Shown: positions 55,058 through 64,000 of the stretch, one piece after another
How positions within the stretch are numbered: the first letter of the stretch is position 1
Layout: every line of letters starts with the position of its first letter
NCBI RefSeq assembly: GCF_900580865.1
Contig: NZ_UTBZ01000052.1
Location: forward strand, 337,862-401,861
From: Pseudomonas viridiflava
GTDB taxonomy: Bacteria; Pseudomonadota; Gammaproteobacteria; Pseudomonadales; Pseudomonadaceae
Direction of reading: 5' to 3'
DNA: 64,000 bases
Made by a program: the position numbers and the translations under genes
Notes under the pieces: generated by a model
Database searches by the model: none
Seen by the model: the letters and a program-made list of their open reading frames with translations, nothing else
What the model was told of the DNA's origin: nothing

Positions 55058-55972
55058 TTAAATAGATGGCTTGCGTCCGCCGTGGGGTTGTTCACGGGCC
55101 ACGGTCAGGAATGGGTCGACCAATGCGGGACGCGCGGTGCCGCGGCGCCAGGCCAGGCCCACGTCCAAGGTCTGATTGAGGTCGGCGATGGGCCGCGCTT
55201 CGATGATGTCGCCCTCCAGCGACCATGGGCGGTAAGTCATGTCGGGCTGGATCGACACACCCAAACCGGCGGCGACCAGACTTCGCACGGCCTCGGTGGA
55301 TGCGGTTCTCAGGGTTATTTTTGGTTGCAGCCCGGAACCGCGCCAGAAACGCTGGGCGTTGCGATCCATTTCATCGACGTTGAGTTGAATCAACGGCTCG
55401 CGGGCGACATCGGCGAGGTTGATGCTGTCGTGTTCCAGCAGTGGATGCTGCGCCGGCAGCCACAAACGGTGCGGCGAGTGGGTCAGGACTTCGGTCTGCA
55501 AGGCGTGGCGATCTTCCAGATTGGAAAGGATCAACACGCCCACATCGATCTCGCCACTGACCAGCAAATGTTCGATGTAAGGGCGCTCGTCTTCCATCAC
55601 GCGGATTTCGACGTTGGGGTAGGCACGTTGAAACCGGGTAAGCAAATCTGCCAGGTAATAACCGGCTACCAGACTGGTTACGCCGACGATCAACTGCCCG
55701 GCGAACTGATCGGTGCTCTGTTGCAGGCTGCGCTTGGCGTTGTCCACGGTCGCCAGAATCAGGTGCGCCTGGCGTAGGAATTGATGACCTTGATGCGTAA
55801 GGGTCATGCCCTTGGCATGGCGGCTGAACAGGCTGACGCCGATTTCTTCTTCCAGTTGCTGGATCGCCAACGTCAGGGTCGATTGGGAAATGAACGCGGT
55901 TTGCGCAGCGGCGGAGATTGAGCCGGTTTCGGCCACGGCGATGAAGTGACGGATCTGACGCAGGGTCATCAT
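55058..55972 (-). CDS. LysR-family transcriptional regulator
   Basis: A 304-residue regulator with the N-terminal winged helix-turn-helix (MTLRQIRHFIAVAETGSISAAAQTAFISQSTLTLAIQQLEEEIG) and a two-lobe effector domain. It precedes the aldehyde dehydrogenase and transporter genes on the same strand and is the likely local regulator; the effector is unknown. Two adjacent ATG codons (55972 and 55969) begin the conserved protein. The longer open frame has no conserved sequence. Confidence 0.88.
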   Translation of the reverse strand: MMTLRQIRHFIAVAETGSISAAAQTAFISQSTLTLAIQQLEEEIGVSLFSRHAKGMTLTHQGHQFLRQAHLILATVDNAKRSLQQSTDQFAGQLIVGVTSLVAGYYLADLLTRFQRAYPNVEIRVMEDERPYIEHLLVSGEIDVGVLILSNLEDRHALQTEVLTHSPHRLWLPAQHPLLEHDSINLADVAREPLIQLNVDEMDRNAQRFWRGSGLQPKITLRTASTEAVRSLVAAGLGVSIQPDMTYRPWSLEGDIIEARPIADLNQTLDVGLAWRRGTARPALVDPFLTVAREQPHGGRKPSI

Positions 55973-56150
55973 GAGAAAGGTTACCCAGTGGGCGGTTTTT
56001 ATAGATTGGCTTGAGTGTATATCTATTTTCACGAAGGGCTGCGGCAGGGCAAGCAACATCTGGAAGCACACTCGCAGGTTGGGCAGGGGCACTTTCGAAC
56101 TAGGCTGGAGGCCTTATAGATCCGGATAACCCCTGTTTTGGAGGCGGAAC

Positions 56151-56873
56151 ATGAACACCCGTGGATTGCTCGATCAACTGCTCAAGTCCGGCCAGGATCT
56201 GTTGCAGAACAAGGCCGGTGGCACGCAGAACAAACCGGCTGGTGGTGGTTTGGGCGGTTTGCTCGGCGGTGCTTCAGGCTCCGGTGGCCTTGGCGGTTTG
56301 CTGTCAGGTGCAGGTGGCGGTGCATTGGCGGCCGGCGCGATGGGCTTGTTGCTTGGTAACAAGAAAGTGCGCAAGGTCGGCGGCAAAGTCGCGATTTATG
56401 GCGGTCTCGCGGCGCTGGGTGTGCTGGCGTACAAGGCTTACGGCAACTACAACGCGCAAAAGGGCACCGCCCCACAACGCGAACCGCAAACCCTCGACCG
56501 TTTGCCACCGGCACAAGCCGAGCAACACAGCCAGGCCATTCTCAAGGCGCTGGTCGCTGCCGCGAAGGCCGACGGCCACATCGATGACCGCGAACGCGAA
56601 CTGATCGAAGGCGAATTCACCAAACTCGACAACGACCAGGAACTGCAGCACTGGCTGCACGCCGAACTCAACAAACCCCTCGACCCGACCGACGTCGCCC
56701 GAGCCGCGAGCACGCCAGAGATGGCGGCAGAGATGTATATCGCCAGCGTGATGCTGGTGGATGAGGAGAACTTCATGGAGAAGAGCTATCTCGATGAACT
56801 GGCGCGGCAGTTGAAGCTGGAGCCGGGGTTGAAGGTGGAGCTGGAGAAGCAGGTGCGGCAGGCGACCGTCTGA
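56151..56873 (+). CDS. DUF533 (YebE/TerB-like) protein
   Basis: A 240-residue inner-membrane-associated protein. The N-terminal part is helical and then Gly-rich (GGGLGGLLGGASGSGGLGG), with one hydrophobic segment (GGALAAGAMGLLLG to YGGLAALGVLAYKAYGNY). The second half (~120-240) is a TerB-like helical domain with KADGHIDDRERELIEGEF. Role unknown; E. coli YebE is a Cpx-regulated homologue. GGAGGCGG lies before the ATG. Confidence 0.88.
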   Translation: MNTRGLLDQLLKSGQDLLQNKAGGTQNKPAGGGLGGLLGGASGSGGLGGLLSGAGGGALAAGAMGLLLGNKKVRKVGGKVAIYGGLAALGVLAYKAYGNYNAQKGTAPQREPQTLDRLPPAQAEQHSQAILKALVAAAKADGHIDDRERELIEGEFTKLDNDQELQHWLHAELNKPLDPTDVARAASTPEMAAEMYIASVMLVDEENFMEKSYLDELARQLKLEPGLKVELEKQVRQATV

Positions 56874-56913
56874 TTTTCCGTTGTTGCCTGCGGGCGCTGT
56901 TGGCGCGGATGCC

Positions 56914-58119
56914 TCAGTGCAATCCAGCGGCCTTGCAGGCTTCGACGAACGTTGCGCCTTTCTTGTCCATGGCGGTCTTGACCAGTTGATTGGCTTTTAC
57001 CAATGCAGCGCTGGGCTTGGCCCATTGCTCTGGTGGCAACGGCTGAGACCATGTTTGCACTTGTTCCGGAAGGGTCGGCCGGCCCTTGCGATGCGCCCAT
57101 TCGGCGAGCATGTAAGGCATTTTCCAGAAGCTCAGCACGCGCCACATGTACCAACGACGCAGTGGCCAATAGGATTTTTGCGAGTAACCGTAGTGTTCGC
57201 GTTGCTCGGGCGTCAGTTCGTCGCCGCCCTCGTCCAGCGAACCCATCGCGCGCGCGTCTTCGCGTTCGATTTCAAAAGTGTGCAGCCCTTCGTACGGTTT
57301 GAGCCGATCCCCGGTGGGAATCAGACCTAGAGCCTTGAGCATCGGGTTTGGAACATCGACCAATTGACCGTCTTCCATGTAATTACGAATCGACGTCCAC
57401 ATTCCCAGAGCATGCGCATCGCTGGGCTGTGGCAGCAGGAGGAACTGCACTTTGTCCTGCTCTTCATCCTCCAGACCCATGCCGAAGGTGTATTGGCGAG
57501 TGGCGCCGTAACTGGTGACGCCTTGGGTGTTGGAAACCCAGGCGACGACGCTTTCCCAAGGCACGATCAGGACACGATGGGTTTTGTTGTCGATGTAGCA
57601 GACTTCGCGGCGTTGACGGTTGAAGCGGACGGGGTAAGTTTTTGCTGCTTTGAAAACGCCGGAGAACATTCCGTAGATATACGCACTTAAAGGGAGGATG
57701 CCGTAGAGCGCGTATCCAGAAAAGGCCTGTACAAACATCGAAAGATCTTTGAGTGGTGTGGGAAAATTTTGCGGATAGGCGAGCATTCCATATAGAACGA
57801 TGAGAGCAGGCGCGATAAAGGCGAGAATCAGCAGTATCCAAATCCCTGCTGCCAGTATCTTGCCCTGCTCAACCGTTCCCCAATTACTTCCTCCTAGTTC
57901 TAGGAAGGTAGCGTTCATCTCTGAAAAATTACGACGGGATGATTGTGTTTGCCCTGTGTAAACCGGGAGGGGGGATAGGAAAAGAATTTCATCCGTGCCG
58001 CTCGTACGAATCTCTCCGGTATGAGGGCGCTGGTTGCGGATTTCCGGTGCAGGATTGCTCTTATGTTTGAACAGATTTCTAAACATCGGAAGCAGAAAAC
58101 CTGTTTGCTCGCTGTTCAT
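56914..58119 (-). CDS. DUF6708 membrane protein, copy 2 (probable T6SS immunity)
   Basis: About 401 residues with two membrane helices near ILAAGIWILLILAFIAPALIVLY and YALYGILPLSAYIYGMF, then a cytosolic part with the DUF6708 marker YPVRFNRQRREVCYID. It is a tandem duplicate (roughly three quarters identical) of the gene upstream. Its ATG at 58119 overlaps the upstream stop (TGATG form). Alignment with copy 1 instead favours the inner ATG at 58086, so the first 11 residues are doubtful. Placement behind an effector gene makes an immunity role likely. Confidence 0.75.
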   Translation of the reverse strand: MNSEQTGFLLPMFRNLFKHKSNPAPEIRNQRPHTGEIRTSGTDEILFLSPLPVYTGQTQSSRRNFSEMNATFLELGGSNWGTVEQGKILAAGIWILLILAFIAPALIVLYGMLAYPQNFPTPLKDLSMFVQAFSGYALYGILPLSAYIYGMFSGVFKAAKTYPVRFNRQRREVCYIDNKTHRVLIVPWESVVAWVSNTQGVTSYGATRQYTFGMGLEDEEQDKVQFLLLPQPSDAHALGMWTSIRNYMEDGQLVDVPNPMLKALGLIPTGDRLKPYEGLHTFEIEREDARAMGSLDEGGDELTPEQREHYGYSQKSYWPLRRWYMWRVLSFWKMPYMLAEWAHRKGRPTLPEQVQTWSQPLPPEQWAKPSAALVKANQLVKTAMDKKGATFVEACKAAGLH

Positions 58120-59309
58120 CAATGCAAACCAGCCGCTTTACAAGCTTCGACAAACGTCACGCCCTTCTTGTCCATTGCGGTCTTGACCACCTGATTGGCT
58201 TTCACCAGTGCCATACTAGGTTTCGCCCATTTTTCCTGCGGTAAAGGCTTAGACCATTTCTGCACTTGTTCTGGAAGAGTAGGGCGTCCCTTGCGATGCC
58301 CCCACTCGGCGAGCAGGTAAGGCATTTTCCAGAAGCTCAGCACGCGCCAGATATACCAGCGGCGAAGCGGCCAACGGGATCGTTTGGAGTATCCATATTG
58401 CTCGCGCTGTTCAGGCGTCAGGTCGTCCCCGCCATCGTCCAGAGACCCCATCGCACGCGCATCTTCACGCTCTATTTCAAAGCTGTGCAGCCCTTCGTAC
58501 GGTTTGAGCCGATCTCCGGTGGGAATCAAGCCCAGTGCTTTGAACATTGGGTTTGGAACATCGACCAATTGACCGTCTTCCATGTAATTGCGAATGGATG
58601 CCCACATTCCCAAGGCGTGTGCATCACTGGCCTGTTGCAGCAGCAGAAATTGCACTTTGTCCTGTTCGTCATCTTCCAGACCCATACCAAAAGTGTACTG
58701 CCGGGTGGCTCCGTAGCTGGTGATGCCTTGCGTGTTGGAGACCCAGGCGACGACGCGTTCCCAAGGAGTGATCAATACACGATGGGTTTTACTGTCGACG
58801 TAGCAGACTTCGCGGCGTTGACGATTGAAACGAACAGGGTAGGTTTTTGTTCCTTTGAATACGTCGGAGAGCATTCCGTATAAGTACGCGCCTATCGGAA
58901 GAAACAGAAGAAGCGACCCCGTCGCGAAGACCGGCAAGATACCTCTGAGTGTGTCAAAAAAACTCCGCTCAATGCCGGGAGGCTGGAAAACTACGAGCCA
59001 AGTTGAAATAAGTACAGGGACGACGAATGCCGTCCCCAGGATCATCCAGATTCCCGCTGCGAGTATTTTTCCTTGCTCTACCATCCCCCAATTGTTGCCA
59101 CCCAACTCTAGATAGGTGTCGTTCATCTCCGAAAAATTACGGCGTGATGACTGAGGCTGACCGGTGTAAACAGGTAAAGGCGACAGGAACAGGGTCTCGC
59201 TCAAACTGCTGACGCGGATTTCCCCGGCGCAAGGTCTCCGGCTGCGGATGTCCGGTTCAGACTCGGCTGCATCATGACGATTTTTACGCTTGAATAGTGC
59301 CTTAAACAT
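58119..59309 (-). CDS. DUF6708 membrane protein, copy 1 (probable T6SS immunity)
   Basis: A 396-residue protein beginning MFKALFKRKNRHDAAESEPD. It has two membrane helices (ILAAGIWMILGTAFVVPVLIS; FATGSLLLFLPIGAYLYGML), the YPVRFNRQRREVCYVDSKTH motif, and a C-terminus shared with copy 2 (KKGVTFVEACKAAGLH). It overlaps the end of the VasX-like effector gene, so translation is coupled. Immunity in the inner membrane against a pore-forming toxin would fit; this is inferred from position. Confidence 0.8.
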   Translation of the reverse strand: MFKALFKRKNRHDAAESEPDIRSRRPCAGEIRVSSLSETLFLSPLPVYTGQPQSSRRNFSEMNDTYLELGGNNWGMVEQGKILAAGIWMILGTAFVVPVLISTWLVVFQPPGIERSFFDTLRGILPVFATGSLLLFLPIGAYLYGMLSDVFKGTKTYPVRFNRQRREVCYVDSKTHRVLITPWERVVAWVSNTQGITSYGATRQYTFGMGLEDDEQDKVQFLLLQQASDAHALGMWASIRNYMEDGQLVDVPNPMFKALGLIPTGDRLKPYEGLHSFEIEREDARAMGSLDDGGDDLTPEQREQYGYSKRSRWPLRRWYIWRVLSFWKMPYLLAEWGHRKGRPTLPEQVQKWSKPLPQEKWAKPSMALVKANQVVKTAMDKKGVTFVEACKAAGLH

Positions 59310-62300
59310 CGACAGTCGCCATGTCTTCTTTCCTTAAAAATATGAACTGAGTTTTGCCTGTTCCAGTCGGCATTGTGTCAACAGAATCGACTTTAAACGT
59401 GCCCAGCGTCGGGTCTTGCCTGTAAGGCGCACCAGTAATGTGCCAGTCGCTATTCCTGAAAATGGTCTGATGCATGATGTCGCGTTCGGTCTCCAATTGG
59501 TAACCGATGTTCAAAGCCAAGCCAAAGTCCTTGGTTTGCAACAATTCGCTGATGGGCAAATGGAGTGTCAATGCTTCTTGTCCTTTGCTCGCCACAATGA
59601 AACGAGTGACCCAAACGGCGGTAGCTTCTTTCCAGATCAGAGGAAATGGTCCGGGGCCAAGATGTCTGTTTTTGGTTTCACGGTATTGTTCGTAAACCTG
59701 TAGTCGCAATTTACGGCTATCCATTTCCTGGGTGCAAACGCCCGGCAATATCACCTTCAGATAGGTCTGCCGGAGTTGCGGGCGGACCAACTCACAAGTT
59801 GGTTTCTGCACGACTTTCGCCAGTTCATTCCACTCGTCCTGAACGTTACGATTTTTGGTCTTGAGACCCCAGACACTGCTTTCCATCCATTTTTGTAAAT
59901 CATCCAGATTGAAGTAATTGTAAAGGCTCTCGCCCACCAGTTGCAGCGCGGTGGCGATCAATCCGACTAGATTGGCGCGTACGCTGATCGCCAAAATACG
60001 TGGGCTGGCCTCAGCCCACGCCAGTGCGCGTAGCCCTGCTGGAGCTTTCATGATGTTAGTGGCTATGGCAGTCGTGTGTTTAGCTGCCCACGTATTGGTA
60101 CCGACCAGTATTCCATCACCGGTAATTTGCAATGTAGTGGCTCCCAGGCTTTTGTAGTCGCCCTGCGCCAAAGCTTTGCCCCATTGCAGTGAGTGTTTGC
60201 CCAAGTCAATTGCTGCCGCCGCGACGCCAAACGCATATGCCCCCAATCCCGCAATGCTGGTCCAGCGACCTAAACGGCTCATTGTGTTGAGCTTCCCGGC
60301 AGCACTCTCCATTTGTTCTATATGAGCCTGAAATACCGTTACAGATAAACCTTGAACAGACGCGAAACCCGCCGCTGACATCCCCACGAATGCCTCAAAC
60401 GCTGCGAGCTTGTCAGCTAGAGTAGCGGTGCTTTTCGCATTCATTGACGTCATCGCTTCAATAAACTTTTGCCCTTGAATCACAAACAATACAAACGCGA
60501 TTCCGTCTCCTTTGGATTTAAGGACTCCCTCCAGCGGTTTGTTGAGTGTTCCTGTTGCCCTGAAATCACGCACAGTTCGGCCCATCTCCGCACGTAACTG
60601 CGGGTCCAGACCCTCTATCACTGTGCCGATTTTCGCAGGACCATCGCCGCCGACAGTCAAGGCGTCACTCAGCTTTTCTTCTAGCGGTATCAACGCTTTT
60701 TTCAGTTGCTCGATGCGTTGGTTTAGAAGCTTTGCAGTGTTGGGCGCCGCAGAGTCGGCAGCTTGTCGGGCCAACTCCCGATTGCGCTGTTTGTAAGTAC
60801 CCTTTAATTGGCCGCGCAAGTTCAGCGCCTGTTCTCGAGCCTGAGTGAATGCCGCGAGCTCCGCCGATGTGGCTACGCGTAGCGTCAGCCCCCGACGGGA
60901 AAATTCACGCAACATTTGCAAGCGTGCCGGTGCGCCGATTTTGCGGATATAGCGGTTGGGGTCGATGTTTTGTCCGCGGCTGAATGCTGAACTTGTCTTG
61001 TCCAGTTCATCGGCAAGTTGCATCTCACGGGCCGGGTTATAGGCTCCGTCCAGCATGCTTTGCATGCCCTTGAACTGCGTGTCCAGTTTGGTGAAGTTGG
61101 GCAGGTGCTCGGTCATCAGGCTGTGGAACTGGTTGGTCAGCACATTGATGTTGGCGAGGTTTTCCTTGGCCGAGATCACGTTGATAGTGAAACTGCTCAA
61201 GTCCGCCAGTTTTTTTGAGAGATCGACTTGTGAGGCAAGGGTGAGGGTGTCGAGCCCCGGAACCGTTATGAGCAGGTTGGCTTCCATGTAGGCGGCCATT
61301 TTCGCAACGGCCGCTGGATCGGCGCACATCGCGGCCACGCAGACAAACTCGGTCTCCAGACGATGTTTGATCTGCGCATCGAGATTAAAGTCGTAATACC
61401 AGGCCGCACGGTGGAAGTAACCGCTCGTGAACATATTCAACCGGTCTTCCCGTATGTTGTTCAGGCGTCTGTGCCAGTGACTCAGCAGCATTTGCTGTTT
61501 TACGACAAAGGCCTCCATCTCTGCGCGGTTGACCAAATCGTCAACGCCGCGCTGACCAAGTTCCTTGCCGTGCATTGAGTAATAGCTTTGCAGGCTCAGT
61601 TTATTCAAGGTGTCCTGATGTTTACGGTAGAGCGAGTACCCCATGGAGTCCCAAAGGTCGACGAGGGCGCGGGCATAAGGATCTTTATCAGCCACTTCTC
61701 GCCAATACGCTTCTGTACCGAAGATCCCGGGATTGCGGTTTTCTCGACGAACCCTCAGGTATTCATAAATCTGCGCTTGTTGTGCTTCGTTAGTGTCATC
61801 TTTGAGTGCCTGGATGTCCGGATCGGTTTTGCTCAACGCCTCCAGTCGGGGCCCGTTTACGTCATACAACGACTGGACGTATGAACCTGTGAGGTACTGC
61901 ACCTGGCACCTGTCATCGGCGCTCCACTGATCGATCCAGTCCGCCACTTTCAACTGCGCATTGGCCAGATCACGCATCACACCAATGTCGTCACGCAGCA
62001 CGAGGAACAAATAATCGTCCTTATAAAGACCCTGTACTTTACTCGTCAGTGTTTCAATCGCAGTCGTCTGGAATAACTGCTGGTCTTCCCAGTGGTAGGC
62101 CTTTTCGTCTTCGGGGTTGATGCCTTCGGGGAGGGCGGATATCTGTGCCAGATCGACAACCCCCGATGAATCGCGTTCTGAGGCGTTTTCTGCTACTTCG
62201 GCGACCCATTTTTGCGCCTGCTGTTTGCTCAACAAATGCTCGCCACCCTTTTCCGGGCAGGCGCTTGCCAGTTCGAGCTGCTGCATCAAGCGCTTGCGCT

Positions 62301-62754
62301 CATCTTTGGAATTGAGCACTTGCGAGCACTTGAAGGCTGTCCACTGAATCTCGGAGTAGCTGGCGTACAAGGTGTGTTGGCGCGTGAATACCAGATAGGG
62401 CTCACCGACCGAACTGGTCCGGCTATCGCCTGACACCTCTTTGCTATTCCACAATAACTTGGTGATCTGGCCTTTCTCGATGCGGTATTCGTGCAGGTAA
62501 CCGGTGGTGCCATTGACGATGTACAGATAGCCGTCGCGCAGCAAGCGAATGCCCAGCGGCTGGCTCTTGGTTTTGTACGGCATCGACAGCTCGGAAGCCG
62601 GGTCAAGGTGCTGAACCAGACCGTAGCGCAGCGGCAGCAGTTGCACTTTCTTGTTCATCAGCGGGCATACGCCCATCGGCACACGAGTGTCCTTGGACGG
62701 CTTGGCCATCGCGGCAGTATTGGCACTGGGTTTTGGTGTTTGATGAGCGGTCAC
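59302..62754 (-). CDS. VasX-like type VI secretion effector
   Basis: A 1150-residue protein. The N-terminal ~200 residues match the VasX N-terminal/BTH_I2691-type region (GVCPLMNKKVQLLPLRYGLV, LRDGYLYIVNGTTGYLHEYRIE). A long helical middle follows, and hydrophobic segments cluster at ~753-945 (GIAFVLFVIQGQ, FVGMSAAGFASVQGLSVTVF, IAGLGAYAFGVAAAAIDLG, ANLVGLIATALQLVGESL). This fits a colicin-like membrane-permeabilising effector such as V. cholerae VasX. It lies between the DUF4123 chaperone and the DUF6708 genes, overlapping both by a few bases. The C-terminal ~200 residues after the membrane region are unassigned. Confidence 0.85.
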   Translation of the reverse strand: MTAHQTPKPSANTAAMAKPSKDTRVPMGVCPLMNKKVQLLPLRYGLVQHLDPASELSMPYKTKSQPLGIRLLRDGYLYIVNGTTGYLHEYRIEKGQITKLLWNSKEVSGDSRTSSVGEPYLVFTRQHTLYASYSEIQWTAFKCSQVLNSKDERKRLMQQLELASACPEKGGEHLLSKQQAQKWVAEVAENASERDSSGVVDLAQISALPEGINPEDEKAYHWEDQQLFQTTAIETLTSKVQGLYKDDYLFLVLRDDIGVMRDLANAQLKVADWIDQWSADDRCQVQYLTGSYVQSLYDVNGPRLEALSKTDPDIQALKDDTNEAQQAQIYEYLRVRRENRNPGIFGTEAYWREVADKDPYARALVDLWDSMGYSLYRKHQDTLNKLSLQSYYSMHGKELGQRGVDDLVNRAEMEAFVVKQQMLLSHWHRRLNNIREDRLNMFTSGYFHRAAWYYDFNLDAQIKHRLETEFVCVAAMCADPAAVAKMAAYMEANLLITVPGLDTLTLASQVDLSKKLADLSSFTINVISAKENLANINVLTNQFHSLMTEHLPNFTKLDTQFKGMQSMLDGAYNPAREMQLADELDKTSSAFSRGQNIDPNRYIRKIGAPARLQMLREFSRRGLTLRVATSAELAAFTQAREQALNLRGQLKGTYKQRNRELARQAADSAAPNTAKLLNQRIEQLKKALIPLEEKLSDALTVGGDGPAKIGTVIEGLDPQLRAEMGRTVRDFRATGTLNKPLEGVLKSKGDGIAFVLFVIQGQKFIEAMTSMNAKSTATLADKLAAFEAFVGMSAAGFASVQGLSVTVFQAHIEQMESAAGKLNTMSRLGRWTSIAGLGAYAFGVAAAAIDLGKHSLQWGKALAQGDYKSLGATTLQITGDGILVGTNTWAAKHTTAIATNIMKAPAGLRALAWAEASPRILAISVRANLVGLIATALQLVGESLYNYFNLDDLQKWMESSVWGLKTKNRNVQDEWNELAKVVQKPTCELVRPQLRQTYLKVILPGVCTQEMDSRKLRLQVYEQYRETKNRHLGPGPFPLIWKEATAVWVTRFIVASKGQEALTLHLPISELLQTKDFGLALNIGYQLETERDIMHQTIFRNSDWHITGAPYRQDPTLGTFKVDSVDTMPTGTGKTQFIFLRKEDMATVDV

Positions 62755-63623
62755 GATAGGCTTCCTTGTCGATCGGCGGCACGGCGTTCGGCCAGTTCTG
62801 CAGCGCGTTCCACGCGTTTCAATGGTGCTTCAGGTGACGATTGCGTCAGTAGCTGAACGATGTCGTGATGATCAGTGAGTGGCTCACCGGCCAGGTAACC
62901 GAAAACGTTCGCGTAGAGGGTGATTTCCTGTTCTGAGGCAAAACCCTTTTGATAGGCATCATCCGCGAGTGCTTGCGCATACGGGCGTCGATCTTCAGGT
63001 GCAAAAGTTGCCATGAAGTCCGCAAAGTAAGTGTGCAAGTGTTCAGCGAGACCTGAGACGAAATTACGAAACTCGACTTCACCCAACGCGGTGAGTTCTT
63101 GATCCGTCAAACGGTAGGTCTCGGGTTCAGCAATGGCGGGTTGCGGGCGCGTGTGCTGCTGCCAGTTGATTGCTACTCCGTCCGGCAGGCAGACATGGCT
63201 GACCGGGCCGAACCAGCGCGCGCTGCTGTTTTTTTCAGCCAGCCCAAATAGCTGATGCATGACCGCCGGATCCGCAATGCGCGGCATGACTTCCACGCCG
63301 CTCGGATGCTCCACGCTCAGCAAGTGGCGCCAATGCCCCCATAACGCATGCGCATCGACGTCGCTGAAAAGCAGATACCCCCACTCCTCGGAAGCATGCT
63401 CTGTGAAGTACGCCAAGAGCGGATCGCTGGCGCCCTTCAGCGCGATCAAACAGGGCGAAATATCTGCCAGATCCTGCCAGCGAGTGGACTGGTACAGGCT
63501 GTAGGCCTGGTTGTCCCACTGAAACAATTGCTGTGCGAGGTTGGGAACACTGACGCCATCCAGCAGCAGATAGGCTGGGGTTTTCCATGGCAGATCATTC
63601 GGGAGTGGCGGTAGCTCGATCAT
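62751..63623 (-). CDS. DUF4123 type VI effector chaperone
   Basis: A 290-residue protein with a DUF4123 domain in the first ~130 residues (YLLLDGVSVPNLAQQLF ... GVEVMPRIADPAVMHQLF), the adaptor that loads a specific effector onto VgrG. The acidic C-terminal half contains FRNFVSGLAEHLHTYFADFMA. Its start directly adjoins the VgrG stop, and its stop overlaps the effector start by 4 bases. It should be dedicated to the VasX-like effector. Confidence 0.87.
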   Translation of the reverse strand: MIELPPLPNDLPWKTPAYLLLDGVSVPNLAQQLFQWDNQAYSLYQSTRWQDLADISPCLIALKGASDPLLAYFTEHASEEWGYLLFSDVDAHALWGHWRHLLSVEHPSGVEVMPRIADPAVMHQLFGLAEKNSSARWFGPVSHVCLPDGVAINWQQHTRPQPAIAEPETYRLTDQELTALGEVEFRNFVSGLAEHLHTYFADFMATFAPEDRRPYAQALADDAYQKGFASEQEITLYANVFGYLAGEPLTDHHDIVQLLTQSSPEAPLKRVERAAELAERRAADRQGSLS

Positions 63624-64000
63624 TTACTGGGCCTCCGTTTGCGCGGCCAGTTTGGCGGCTTCGCACACCGCACAAATCGGCTTCTTTTGCAGCAACGCCT
63701 GCCGCTGCGCCGGCACCAGCAACTGCCCAGCCTTATCGGTATCCGCCTGTTTCAACGGCCCCGGCAATAACGGCGCCGCACCGGCGCCACTCCCCGGGCT
63801 ACCCCCCGAGTTCATATTGATCACCGGCCCACTCATCGTCACGCCGCCAGCATCAATCTTGATAAAGCTGCCACCGCCGATCAGGGTCAGCTCTGCGCCT
63901 GCTTCCATCACCACTTTCATGCCGCTGCTGAGGTGGATTTCCTGGCCGGCATCGATGAACTGGCCGGTGCCGATCTTGATGTGCTGATTGACGCCGACGG
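63624..64000 (-). CDS. vgrG: VgrG spike protein, 3' part
   Basis: The frame is open through the right edge of the window. The visible ~125 residues are the end of the VgrG needle (GTGQFIDAGQEIHLSSG, VVMEAGAELTLIGGGSFIKI, DAGGVTMSGPVINMNSGG), followed by a ~60-residue Pro/Ala-rich and Cys-containing tail (KKPICAVCEAAK). The repeating beta strands are the gp5-like spike. The tail may recruit the downstream chaperone-effector pair. The gene begins outside the window. Confidence 0.9.
   Translation of the reverse strand, partial: VGVNQHIKIGTGQFIDAGQEIHLSSGMKVVMEAGAELTLIGGGSFIKIDAGGVTMSGPVINMNSGGSPGSGAGAAPLLPGPLKQADTDKAGQLLVPAQRQALLQKKPICAVCEAAKLAAQTEAQ

Overview
The window is about 60% GC and reads as the chromosome of a fluorescent Pseudomonas (P. 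fluorescens group). Three things support this: the gene content, the many short palindromic repeats of the GTGGGAGCGAGCCTGCTCGCGAA and TGTAGGAGCTGCCGCAGGCTGCGATC families typical of that group, and a gene order (purL, nag cluster, purT, ypjD, ffh, rpsP-rimM-trmD-rplS, xerD, dsbC, hom, thrC, recJ) that I recall as broadly collinear with P. aeruginosa PAO1 around PA3735-PA3763. No rRNA, tRNA, CRISPR array or insertion sequence was seen.

Left part (1-40 kb) is mostly core genome. It holds the 3' end of purL and a Nif3/YqfO-like gene, then a repeat-rich 1.2 kb gap ending in a folded leader before a DUF6124-type gene. Next is a complete GlcNAc phosphotransferase operon on the minus strand (nagR, nagA, NagB-II type SIS deaminase, EIIA-HPr-EI fusion, EIICB) with paired operator-like sites. 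After it come an L,D-transpeptidase-like gene, two Nudix genes, a gamma carbonic anhydrase, a VUT transporter, purT, an MHS-type transporter and a CorC-like gene. The ribosome/SRP block (ypjD, ffh, rpsP-rimM-trmD-rplS) is followed by a thioesterase, a K+/Na+:H+ antiporter, xerD, dsbC, hom and thrC. Then come a BvgS-like sensor with no kinase domain, a degenerate receiver, DUF3509, a periplasmic solute-binding-like gene, a CaiB-family CoA transferase, yaeQ, recJ, an old-yellow-enzyme reductase and opgD.

Middle (41.3-45.9 kb) is an accessory patch between opgD and an APC permease. It contains two tiny genes, a BRO-N gene, a two-gene RloA/RloB (AbiL-like) putative abortive-infection module, and a SLOG-fold gene preceded by the remnant of a phosphoribosyltransferase. 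The leaders of the two modules share a duplicated segment with TGTAGGAAA pairs exactly 35 bp apart. This is the most promising unexplained structure in the window.

Right part (45.9-56.1 kb) is a polyamine/GABA-type uptake and oxidation cluster: LysR regulator, aldehyde dehydrogenase, YdcS-T-U-V-like ABC transporter, second aldehyde dehydrogenase and amino-acid permease, all on the minus strand. After a DUF533 gene, the window ends in an orphan type VI secretion module read leftward: VgrG (cut by the window edge), DUF4123 chaperone, a 1150-residue VasX-like membrane-active effector, and two tandem DUF6708 membrane proteins that are probable immunity factors.
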